This document shows, piece after piece, positions 20,801-27,383 of a stretch of 41,761 nucleotides of DNA. The stretch lies in assembly GCA_002633005.1 (NCBI GenBank), contig NMRA01000098.1:1-41761 (forward strand). Reading direction: 5' to 3'. Origin of the DNA: Phoronis australis (lineage: Eukaryota > Phoronida > Phoronidae). The notes beneath the pieces were generated by a model. The model saw only the letters and a program-made list of their open reading frames with translations. It was not told the DNA's origin and did no database searches. Numbering within the stretch: position 1 is the stretch's first letter; every line of letters starts with the position of its first letter. The translations under genes and the position numbers were made by a program.

Positions 20801-22822
20801 ACCCAGCCTTCAATTTGGGGGGCATCGAATTCTTAAAGTTGTGATCCTTTTGCTAACAAAAAGAGCAGGCCGACTAAAAAAACAGCACCACTGTGAATTG
20901 CGCATTTGCACTTATTTAGTGAACTTTTGTCCCATTTTCTCGGACTTTGTCTCTCAGGGGCGGACTTTTTTGCCCACTTTGCAAATGGGGGACTCATTCG
21001 AGCCCCCCGAGCCACCCCTGGGTGCGCGCATTGAATACATACCATGATTTCATTGTTTTTATCAGATAAATGAATTTTTTGTGTTACGTGCTTTCAGCCA
21101 AACTACCCGGCATTAAAGTGAGAACAACTCATCGCATGAACAGCACCACCTTTGAGGCAATATGTAAACTAGGATCTGGCAAAATAACCAAGAAAAAGAA
21201 AAAAGGAAAGAAGGTGAGATTTTTAGGATGTTTACTTAAATGCAGTTGTACGTGTCTTGATAGTGAATCTAATACTTCGCTTAAGGGAGTTGTATGGCTA
21301 AGTGCCCTCCTCATCATTAGGACTTTGACAGGTCGCTGATGGATCACATGCCTAATGACAGCCACATCTCAAGAAAGGTTAGTTTTTCACCTTCCTAGAA
21401 CCTGGGATTGAATATTAATTAATCTCCTGCGATAGCTGTGTTATCAATCATGTGATCCACCAGTGAAAACATGCTGGTTACAGGTGACCCAGGTAAGTGG
21501 GGTGTAATTTGTAAAGACAAATTATAAATCATGGCCTGCCGAAATCCTCACCACGAGGTTGCATCTTAGCCATGCAACTCCGCCTCTATGCAAGTGCAGT
21601 ATTTGATGACTACACGCGACACCCATGCAGCCTCATGTGCAAGTTCAGTGCAAGTTCCGTGTTCAGTTATAGTTTTGATTTTTATTATATTCAGGTAGAC
21701 ACAATTGAAGATCTCAAAATTTTTGCCATGTTTTCCCATAGTTTATTTAAATGACGTTTCTTCTCTTCTTGCGTTCTAAATATTGAAACTGTGGTATAGG
21801 TGAATGAACTTTAACAAACCTGTCCCAAAATGTTCGTTTCAATGCTAACAGCTGATTTTTGCCTCCTAGAGATCATTTGAGATTGGTCCCAATTTTAGAA
21901 AGGTGTGCAAACCCTGTCAAAAGGGATCTATGTTTTGCCAATGCCGTGAATGCTTCATGCGAGGATGAATGTCGATTTCTGCTCTGGTATGGCAAGGGTT
22001 GGGATGCACTAGGTACTTTACGAAGCGAGTTAGGAAGTTAATGACATTTTGATTTCTAATGGTAAATTAATCTGCTTGTTGTTTCATGGTTGGATTGTAC
22101 TGAACAACACTTGCTATAAGTTGAGCACTGCTAGAAGCCTCATGTGTAGTTTTATTTAAATGGATACCAAACCTGATTTTGGTGTTTTAACAGATACTGA
22201 AAAGGACTTTCCCGGCATCCAGTTCACTGAAACAAAACAATGCTTTGTAAGACTCAACAACCATGTGAAGTTTGGAGGAAAATTTTAAAACTCCTTTCAA
22301 AGTCTGCTAAACGGGCAAGCCTGACCCACCTTTTAGCAAATTACTTGCCAAGTGTGGGAAAAGACCACCCACTTAAGGCATAATGTTTTTGGAGACCAGT
22401 GGAATTTTATTTTGTAAAATTTCCAAACAATACTTTCAGTAGTCAAAACTTTTTTTTTGCATAGTCTGTACTGCACTGCAGTCATAAAACAACATCTTGG
22501 GAGAATTTGAATTCTATGATAACAAGATATTGAGCCTCTAAAATGGAACAATGGCAATTTTAGCAGTTATTTTTGTGCAAAATAACCAGTGAATTACTGT
22601 CTTGAACAGTTAGTAAAATAGACATCCTTGTCACGACAATGAAACATGAATTTTATGTACTTGGTGTTAATGGCGTAAGAGTATGTTGCTGTGCCAACAA
22701 GACATTTTCTTTTCTCCTACCAAAATAGTCCTCAGAATAGTTTTCATCTAAAATAAGCACTTACTATACTTCTAGGTTTTAACCGACTTTTGTTTTGTTT
22801 TGTTTTTCAGAAAAAGAAGTGA
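11578..22822 (+). CDS. Leucine-rich-repeat protein with lysine-rich ends (gene span, 413 aa)
   Basis: Eleven coding segments join in frame: 11600-11800, 12775-12927, 13573-13664, 14362-14412, 15282-15422, 15831-15985, 19425-19487, 19956-20106, 20494-20600, 21098-21213, 22811-22822. The sum is 1242 bp including stop. Residues 1-20 are lysine/glycine-rich. Residues about 20-118 are a helical N-domain. Residues about 119-245 hold ribonuclease-inhibitor-type LRRs (LTHLILDYNEFGDDG, LRELYLDGNDLGCEGA). Residues about 245-300 are a charged Glu/Lys linker with a run of lysines and prolines. Residues about 300-370 hold further LRRs (LHVLHLEDNGMD, LRELDLELNLIGDLG). The tail ends in GKKKKK. No signal peptide or membrane segment is visible, so it is probably intracellular. 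I do not recognise an orthologue; such LRR proteins are usually binding scaffolds. It starts divergently from PIN4. Confidence 0.85.
11911..12370 (+). repeat. Two-level minisatellite in LRR gene intron
   Basis: Four imperfect units of about 73-85 bp start at 11911, 11991, 12064 and 12149, each beginning GTTGT(C/T)TA. From 12231 the last 25 bp of the unit (containing ATGTTATGTGCCAAGAATGA) repeats alone about five and a half times at exactly 25-bp steps. The shorter array evidently grew out of the end of the longer unit. Confidence 0.93.
12371..12774 (+). other. LRR gene intron after the minisatellite
   Basis: The 86-codon open frame at 12402-12662 is interrupted downstream and has no splice signals that fit the gene. 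I regard it as chance. Nothing else is recognised. Confidence 0.55.
12775..12927 (+). CDS. LRR gene coding exon, residues 68-118
   Basis: The acceptor is ATTTTAG and the donor is TTG/GTGAGT; phase 0 at both ends, 51 codons. It encodes FIIETVQVEKEDDPQ, then AIKELYVWDLPLIHTEIACL. The end runs into the next exon as a helix-strand unit that may cap the LRR solenoid. Confidence 0.85.
12928..13572 (+). other. LRR gene intron, nothing recognised
   Basis: Non-coding intron. The frame at 13176-13493 has no matching splice sites and no recognisable motif. Confidence 0.6.
13573..13664 (+). CDS. LRR gene coding exon, residues 119-149
   Basis: The acceptor is CTTCCAG and the donor is GCAAG/GTATCA, ending in phase 2. 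It encodes GLFLEKQFYPLQKLELMDC, then LIEAESLNRLAR. The LQKLELMDC part is the first recognisable LRR strand. Confidence 0.85.
13739..14213. mobile_element. TIR DNA transposon, 475-bp non-autonomous copy
   Basis: The left end is CAGGGCTTGTAATTTTCCGC and the right end is ATTCCAAGCCCTG, its inverted form. It is flanked on both sides by AGCCAT, an apparent 6-bp target duplication (13733-13738 and 14214-14219). The interior is rich in CCGCGGAAA-type subterminal words and ends in a T-rich part. A second, longer copy lies at 16105-17211 in the same gene and orientation. CAGGG termini recall hAT elements, but those usually make 8-bp duplications, so I leave the superfamily open. Confidence 0.85.
14362..14412 (+). 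CDS. LRR gene coding exon, residues 149-166
   Basis: A 51-bp exon between TTTTACAG and GA/GTAAGT. It encodes SIPFCFTLTHLILDYNE, the start of a ribonuclease-inhibitor-type LRR that is completed by the next exon (FGDDGV). Confidence 0.85.
   Translation: MHPILFHSYTSHPGLQ
14413..15208 (+). other. LRR gene intron, nothing recognised
   Basis: AT-rich intron. No element, RNA or conserved frame seen. Confidence 0.55.
15209..15256. repeat. Core of the foldback family, copy 3, beside a splice acceptor
   Basis: ATTTTGAGAACCA is paired with TTGGTTCTAAAAAT, the same inverted core as in 161-264. It ends 25 bp before the acceptor of the next exon (15281). Confidence 0.6.
15282..15422 (+). CDS. LRR gene coding exon, residues 166-213
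   Basis: The acceptor is GTTTTCTAG and the donor is TTGAG/GTAAGG. It encodes FGDDGVNNLCLGLEG, then ILSLSLNYCNLTTESG and LGHLVATTTLR: the end of one LRR and all of a second, of ribonuclease-inhibitor spacing (about 28 residues). Confidence 0.88.
15423..15830 (+). other. LRR gene intron, nothing recognised
   Basis: Ordinary intron of 408 bp. No feature seen. Confidence 0.6.
15831..15985 (+). CDS. LRR gene coding exon, residues 213-265
   Basis: The acceptor is TTGTTTAG and the donor is AGAA/GTGAGT. It encodes ELYLDGNDLGCEGAQELIK (an LRR), then turns into a charged helix, ERAQEEERKKLEEEQKEAD, which is probably a coiled coil or single helix. Confidence 0.88.
16105..17211. mobile_element. TIR DNA transposon, longer 1107-bp copy
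   Basis: Ends CAAGGCTTGGAATTTTCCGC and ATTCCAAGCCCTG, as in 13739-14213. The flanks TCTCTG and TCTCTA differ by one base, consistent with the 6-bp duplication seen for the other copy. The frames at 16092-16433 and 16504-16701 lie inside it. They may be scraps of a former transposase, but I cannot identify a catalytic motif. Confidence 0.8.
17215..17360 (+). repeat. Intronic dispersed repeat, copy 1
   Basis: Shares CAAAGTCTGCCAAACTGGCA, ATGACC and GGAAAGACCACCCAC with 22256-22390 in the same order and orientation. It directly follows the TIR element at 16105-17211. Confidence 0.65.
17361..18789 (+). other. Long LRR gene intron, nothing recognised
   Basis: AT-rich intron. Open frames such as 17732-17947 are short, lack fitting splice sites and resemble no family that I know. 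Confidence 0.5.
18790..18975. repeat. AT-rich trinucleotide low-complexity tract
   Basis: Irregular ATA/AAT/ACA triplets (AATAATAACAATAACATAAT-like) run for nearly 190 bp. Simple sequence within the LRR gene intron. Confidence 0.85.
18976..19424 (+). other. LRR gene intron, nothing recognised
   Basis: No supported feature. The open frame at 19171-19368 ends without a usable donor in phase. Confidence 0.5.
19425..19487 (+). CDS. LRR gene coding exon, residues 265-286 (charged linker)
   Basis: A 63-bp exon, acceptor TATTTTCAG and donor AAAG/GTATAA. It encodes RFLEAPVEEPEKSPEKTKKK, an acidic-to-basic linker between the two LRR blocks. Confidence 0.78.
19488..19955 (+). other. LRR gene intron, nothing recognised
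   Basis: Ordinary intron of 468 bp. Confidence 0.6.
19956..20106 (+). CDS. LRR gene coding exon, residues 286-336
   Basis: The acceptor is TTTTCCAG and the donor is AAAAG/GTACGT. It begins with a lysine run followed by EPPPPPEPGPW, then an LRR: LHVLHLEDNGMDAFGRGA and LVCMRMFKR. The poly-lysine/poly-proline start explains the long mirrored low-complexity frame seen on the other strand. Confidence 0.85.
20107..20493 (+). other. LRR gene intron, nothing recognised
   Basis: Ordinary intron of 387 bp. Confidence 0.6.
20494..20600 (+). CDS. LRR gene coding exon, residues 336-372
   Basis: The acceptor is CTTTTTCAG and the donor is GAAG/GTTAGT. It encodes LIANSSCLRELDLELNLIG, then DLGGREIMESLEERKE. 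This is the last LRR, with the ribonuclease-inhibitor pattern. Confidence 0.88.
20795..21030 (-). mobile_element. Short TIR element (MITE-like), copy 1
   Basis: The ends are TGCGCTACCCA on the left and TGGGTGCGCGCA on the right, inverted. The interior matches 25211-25429 in opposite orientation: shared words include GGGGCGGAC, GACAAAGTCCGAGAAAATG (minus strand) and AATTGCGCATTTGC-like. It is non-autonomous and lies in the LRR gene intron. Confidence 0.8.
21098..21213 (+). CDS. LRR gene coding exon, residues 372-410
   Basis: The acceptor is GCTTTCAG and the donor is AAG/GTGAGA, phase 0. It encodes AKLPGIKVRTTHRMNSTTFE, then AICKLGSGKITKKKKKGKK. Reading past the donor would add unrelated intron residues, so the basic tail is completed by the next tiny exon. 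Confidence 0.85.
21214..22255 (+). other. Last LRR gene intron, first part
   Basis: No supported feature. A cysteine-containing frame at 21859-22041 starts just after an AG but has no in-phase donor, and including it would break the KKGKK-KKK ending. Confidence 0.5.
22256..22390 (+). repeat. Intronic dispersed repeat, copy 2
   Basis: Matches 17215-17360: CAAAGTCTGCTAAACGGGCA, then CTGACC and GAAAAGACCACCCAC. Same gene and orientation. Confidence 0.65.
22811..22822 (+). CDS. LRR gene terminal exon (three lysines and stop)
   Basis: The acceptor is TGTTTTTCAG, preceded by a long T-rich tract. The exon reads AAAAAGAAGTGA, giving KKK and a TGA. It joins in phase 0 to give the ending KKKKKGKKKKK. 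The tiny coding part with a long 3' UTR is typical of a last exon. Confidence 0.75.
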   Translation, partial: KKK

Positions 22823-23819
22823 CTTTGATCGAAGACTTGAAACTACAATGACTTGTCTTTCATAAAATGTGTTTAATTGTTCATAATGGTTTCTTACTAA
22901 TTTTTTATGTCTACATTGTAGTCCTGGTCTGTATTGTGTTACAATTTGTATTTCTAACTAAATTACTTAGTTTATATTTTGATATATCTGAAAAATTTCT
23001 AAATGTAGTTTATTGAAGGATGTGATAAAATTGTAAAGAGAAATGGTAAAGATTTCAACCTATTTCTGTAATTTAATATTTTGATATTATTATTATATCT
23101 AAAATGATTCCTGCTGTCTCAACTGAAGGATGTGACATACTCTTAGAGAATGGATAATTTTGTACTTTTTATGTTTTTAATGTTCAGTCTAACACAAGTC
23201 TATTTATTCAAGTAACGGTTGTCATCTACTGTTGATGTTGTAGTCCTCAAATCTTTGCTGTAATACATTTACATTACGCGCAACTGTTCTATTCTCTTTT
23301 GTGTCCTTTCCAGTTTAAATTGAAACCACGAAAGAATTTCAAAAAGGACAGGTAACCATCTCTTGCTTGGGTGCAGCTTTTTTGAGTTCAGAAGTATTGA
23401 CAAGGACCTTCCTGCAATAAAAGTTATTCTAAGACATGTTGTTTGTCGTTGCATGTCTGCAGAATTTAAATTAAGCGTTTGGACACTGTCTGATCATCGA
23501 TTTTATAAATTCGTCTGATTGTCAGCACATCATTTTGTATCTGACAAAGCTTTTGGTCGTGATATAGCTGTAGTTAATATCTTGTAAAGATAGCTTGGGT
23601 TTTCGGTTAGACCATCGTTTGTAATTGGAACATAAAGTCTCAAAAACTCGTACAAAATGTTTGAGTGGATGTTGCGGTCTTTTTTGTTACTCAAGTGGGG
23701 TCGCTATAGTTCATTTCCTGTAGTCCAGCCTTGGCCACTCACGGGGATGTCATTGTAGTTGCCTCCCGTTGGTTGCGCTTATAGAACGTATTTGCTATCA
23801 TCCTTCAAGTTACAATAAC
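22823..23819 (+). other. LRR gene 3' UTR and intergenic sequence
   Basis: AT-rich sequence with a candidate polyadenylation hexamer at 23416. After that, unremarkable intergenic DNA up to the Penelope-like remnant. Confidence 0.55.
23416..23421 (+). terminator. Candidate polyadenylation signal AATAAA for the LRR gene
   Basis: The first canonical AATAAA that I find downstream of the stop at 22822, about 600 bp on, followed by a T/GT-rich stretch (GTTGTTTGTCGTT). Confidence 0.45.
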
Positions 23820-24318
23820 TTAGAAAATAAATCTGAAACTAAAAGAGGCGATTCAAATCCTCTAAATTATACAGTTGTGTTTCGAAATTATTTAGAGCAA
23901 ATTTGGACATTAAAAACCAAACTGACAAACCTATTGGCAACACACAATGTAACAAATCTAGATGCAAAATGTGTAACTTTATCAATGACAATACTTCCTT
24001 CCAGTCTTCTCAAACCAATGAACACTTCGAAATAAAACATTATTCTGAATGCCCCAACAAAAATACCATTTACTTAATAACATGTAGAAAATGTTGCATT
24101 CAATATGTAGGACAAACGCAACATAATCTACAAACTCGGTTTCGAAATCATAGATTTAACATAATACATAAAACATTTCTGATACTATAGGTAATAATTT
24201 CAATTCCGAAAAACATAATCTACAAAATCTTTCTGTACAAATAATAGAGAAACTCCATTACCCCAGTACCCTTCACAGATTCAAAAGAGAACAGTTTTGG
24301 CTAAATAAGCTTAATTGA
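23820..24318 (+). pseudogene. C-terminal remnant of a Penelope-like element (GIY-YIG part)
   Basis: The plus-strand frame at 23903-24180 reads CNKSRCKMCNF, then TIYLITCRKC and QYVGQTQHNLQTRFRNH. This is the cysteine-pair plus GIY-YIG-type signature at the C-terminus of Penelope-like retroelements. After a shift the frame resumes (24189-24318) with NLSVQIIEKLHYP and RFKREQFWLNKLN before a TGA, again as in these elements. The polymerase part upstream is missing or unrecognisable. It is broken by at least one stop/frameshift and lies between the LRR and receptor genes. Confidence 0.8.
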
Positions 24319-25210
24319 ACCTGATGGATTGAAGACTTCTTAAATTATATCCTTTACTTTTTCCGCAACAATATATCATGTTCATTACGCTTGATATCAG
24401 ATGTCAATTGTCATATAATGTTTGATTTTACTTTATTTCTGTTTCTGTTGACGAAGGTCGTTATTCTATCCGAAAACTTTTTCATTGATCCATTTTTGTT
24501 GTTTTATTAACGTATATTTATTAAAGTTACAAGAAATTGTCAACATGCCATGTAAAAATCAAGTCATTTTCGACAGCTGAGTTAACGGCCTCAGGAGCCT
24601 TAAGAAGAAACCCTAGACACGCTAATTTATAGCCAATTCGAGAAAACGTCATAGCTGTGGATGTATCTCTAGGCAACAACATGACTAAAGCGTCCTTGCA
24701 TTATTTTCGCGCTCATCGTCATCCGTGTTTCTGTCCTGATCAATGATTGTAAAAATATATGTGGGTAGAACTTTGAATTTTAAAAAATGAAATGCTTGTC
24801 TCTTGCTAACGAAAAAAGTTCTTTTCTTTCGGTCAACGAATTTTGTTCTGAAACCATGCGCATTCTTGTAATTCTTGTCTTACTGTAAACATACAATCAC
24901 TAACTTTTATCGTCTCACGTAAAAGTTGATTTTAGCGCCTGATAACCGTGTTCCTATAGCGTGTCCTATTAACCCCTGGTCAACCATTAAAAGATGGTAG
25001 GTCATGTACAGTTGCAACTGAAATTTCCACTATGTGCTGAAATTAACCTTTGCTAACAAAACTAGAAGATTTTGTGATCTCCAGTGTTCGCTAAATGAAG
25101 TATGATCTAGCTGGATTGTATGAAATATCATTTTCAGCAATGTCTCTGGTGCACAAATCTGTTTTATAGCCGATAACAAAATTTCTTCTGAATCATTACG
25201 TCAATGAGCA
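24319..25210. other. Intergenic DNA, nothing recognised
   Basis: No gene, RNA or repeat that I can support. Confidence 0.55.
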
Positions 25211-25429
25211 TGCGCGCACCCAAGGTCCGCCCCTGAGAGACAAAAAGTCCGAGAAAATGAGACAAAAGTCCACTAAATAAACGCAAAGGCGCAATTCACA
25301 GAGGTGCTCCCGTTTTTTTTTTTCGTTTTTTTTTTTTCTTTTTTTTTAGTCCGCCCGCTCTTTTGTAAGCAAAAAGTCCACGTCAGGAATTCGAGCCCCT
25401 CCCCCCATATTGGAGGCTGGGTGCGCGCA
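25211..25429 (+). mobile_element. Short TIR element (MITE-like), copy 2
   Basis: Ends TGCGCGCACCCA and TGGGTGCGCGCA are perfect inverted 12-mers. The interior carries GTCCGCCCCTGAGAGACAAA and two poly-T runs (25313-25349) and matches 20795-21030 inverted. Confidence 0.85.
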
Positions 25430-25934
25430 TGAAGAACACGATTTAACGGAGAAGTTATAAATTGGCTTTGCGACACAGGACGCAATAAGTCAGTCAGCTT
25501 ATTGTTAACAATCTGGCCTGTAGTACTTCAAAGGCCCCGAAGACGACTGAGTGCCCTGCCTTAAAAATAAAATGCTTCTTGAGTTTGAACTCTAGAAACT
25601 TACCAAATCAGTGGATGAAGGTTTGATCATAAGACAGCATATTGCAGTGGGATTACCAACAGTGCGTATCATTGATTATGTTGCTATAAACCTTAATAGG
25701 GTTTGTACTGTTTTTCTGCGCTGATAACGCATAAATTAGACCCTCTACTAGTGGTATTAAAAACAGGCTTTTAGTGTCGTTTTTATCGCTGACTGATGTC
25801 GTGACAGTTTTTAAGCAGGCAACACTAATGGTGATTTTATAATATTACGATTAGGGTATGTTCGTTTTTTACGGTGTTATGGTAACATGTTTCGGATGGA
25901 GCATTTTGTTCCTCTGTGCGTGTTTGGTTCAGTA
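25430..25934. other. Intergenic DNA, nothing recognised
   Basis: No supported feature. Confidence 0.55.
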
Positions 25935-26100
25935 GACCAACATTTCACCACCGTCGTATGGGACGATGCATGCTTCGTGAACGGCCTCTGCATCTCGCAT
26001 AATTTGATTTTTACTTGTGGGGTTACACAAAGAAGAATTGTACAAGGCGAATCTCGCACACTGTAGAACTGGGACACACAGATTCAGGAGGGTTTTCAAT
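25935..26100 (+). pseudogene. Scrap of a mariner/Tc1-like transposase
   Basis: One plus-strand frame reads HHRRMGRCMLRERPLHLA, one stop, then FDFYLWGYTKKNCTRRISHT. The DF-x-LWG-x-x-K box with a preceding R-x-G-R segment is the usual C-terminal catalytic-region signature of mariner-type (IS630/Tc1) transposases. The remnant is short and broken, so it is dead. Identification rests on this motif only. Confidence 0.6.
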
Positions 26101-26324
26101 ACTACAGACGACGATCTTCAGAAGGTTGTTAGTTCCATCCTTCACGTTTGACGAAATACGATGACTTTATCCCATGTAATTTCAGTACCCATGTATTGCA
26201 AACATGCTTTATTTTTTTCAGAATATCGATCTTATCACCAGTTTTCCAAGTCTATTTAATTTTCATCTTCCCAGTATATCAATTCTCTAGTGGTTTCCCT
26301 GATACAGTAGCTAAGTGATCTCCT
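26101..26324 (-). other. 3' UTR of the receptor-like gene
   Basis: Downstream of the TGA at 26325-26327 on the minus strand; contains the AATAAA at 26208-26213. Confidence 0.55.
26208..26213 (-). terminator. Polyadenylation signal AATAAA for the receptor-like gene
   Basis: Minus-strand AAAATAAAGC lies 112 bp beyond the stop codon, a normal distance for a compact 3' UTR. Confidence 0.65.
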
Positions 26325-27383
26325 TCAATGAATATCTTTTTTACCAGAGCTTGTACTGGACGAGTAGTTAACATGACCACGAATGACCATGTTTTCTAGC
26401 ATTGTTCTTCTTCTCAAAGAGGGGCGTCGCTTTTCACGCAAATTAGACGTTCGTCGTCCTTCCTTTGAAGCAACGTTGAAGTCGTAATCTTCAAGAACAT
26501 GTTTAACCGTTGGCGTGCGACCGGTCAGTGCTTCTCGCTGGGCTATAAACTTCCTCTTAGCACCTTCGTCAACAAGGGAGCGTCCGAACGATGCGTCGGT
26601 GTGTAGCGATTTCTTACCTATAGCTTTGAACTCGATGTTCTCTACACTCTCTGGTCGAGAAACCATCTCAGGTGTAAACTGATTCGTAGTGCTCAAGACT
26701 TGTTCAACACAGCTTTGTTTTGAGTTCTGTTTAGGGTTCACCTGACCTTCATTTTCATTGCCTATTGTTTGGTTTATTTTTCTGCCCGATGACTTCCCAC
26801 GGTGTACATTTTTTCCTGCTATTAAATGTGTTTTTGTTTGTTCCCCATGAGTTTCGTCACCCTTGCGTTCGTTGACACTCGGGTCTCTGCTTCTGACTTG
26901 GCCAGATGATTTAACGGACGGCGCCATTTTTGTGATTGAAGTCTTGATTACATTTGTATTTAAAAGAGATCGTCTTTTGTCTGGTTTCAGTCCTCCATTA
27001 CCGTGGAGCTTAAACTGAAACAATTTTGAACTTCTGCGTTTCTCAAGTTTTTCTTTACTCTCAACTTTGTCCTTAAGTGGGTTGTTGCGGTTAGTCAACG
27101 CTCCTTCACCATCCAACGCGTAGCTTCGATATGTGCTCTTGGCGTCACTGGAATTTACACGTTGACTTTCAGAAGACGCGTTACACTGGTCTTCGCCGTC
27201 AAGCTGGCTTTGTTGTGCGTCTTCCATGCATGCGTCTTCCTCTCTTTTGGTCGGAAGGTGTAAGTTTGACGTTCCTGTCAGTTTTTCCACGTCACTACCA
27301 TGACAGACGTCTGTGTGATGACTTACGTTTTGTTTAGTGCCATTCTGAAACGTGTCAGTTGCTGAGTCAACGGCTGTACCAAT
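26325..27383 (-). CDS. Probable terminal cytoplasmic exon of the receptor-like gene
   Basis: Open from an acceptor (TTTTTCTTTAG before ATTGGTACA, phase 0) to a TGA, 352 residues. It is hydrophilic, rich in Ser, Lys, Arg and Asn, with no catalytic domain. Basic phosphosite-like motifs cluster: EKRRSSKL, DKRRSLL, GRRTSN, EKRRPSLRRRTM. It ends SSSTSSGKKDIH. The length and bias of the frame and the nearby AATAAA make it a real coding exon. It needs a phase-0 donor upstream; the best that I see is ATG/GTACTA at 30102, which is weak. It could instead belong to a separate gene whose first exon I have not found. Confidence 0.65.
   Translation of the reverse strand: MGTAVDSATDTFQNGTKQNVSHHTDVCHGSDVEKLTGTSNLHLPTKREEDACMEDAQQSQLDGEDQCNASSESQRVNSSDAKSTYRSYALDGEGALTNRNNPLKDKVESKEKLEKRRSSKLFQFKLHGNGGLKPDKRRSLLNTNVIKTSITKMAPSVKSSGQVRSRDPSVNERKGDETHGEQTKTHLIAGKNVHRGKSSGRKINQTIGNENEGQVNPKQNSKQSCVEQVLSTTNQFTPEMVSRPESVENIEFKAIGKKSLHTDASFGRSLVDEGAKRKFIAQREALTGRTPTVKHVLEDYDFNVASKEGRRTSNLREKRRPSLRRRTMLENMVIRGHVNYSSSTSSGKKDIH

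Noticed and set aside
21859-22041. Cysteine-containing frame as an extra LRR gene exon
   Set aside because: No donor in phase; the lysine-rich ending joins perfectly without it.
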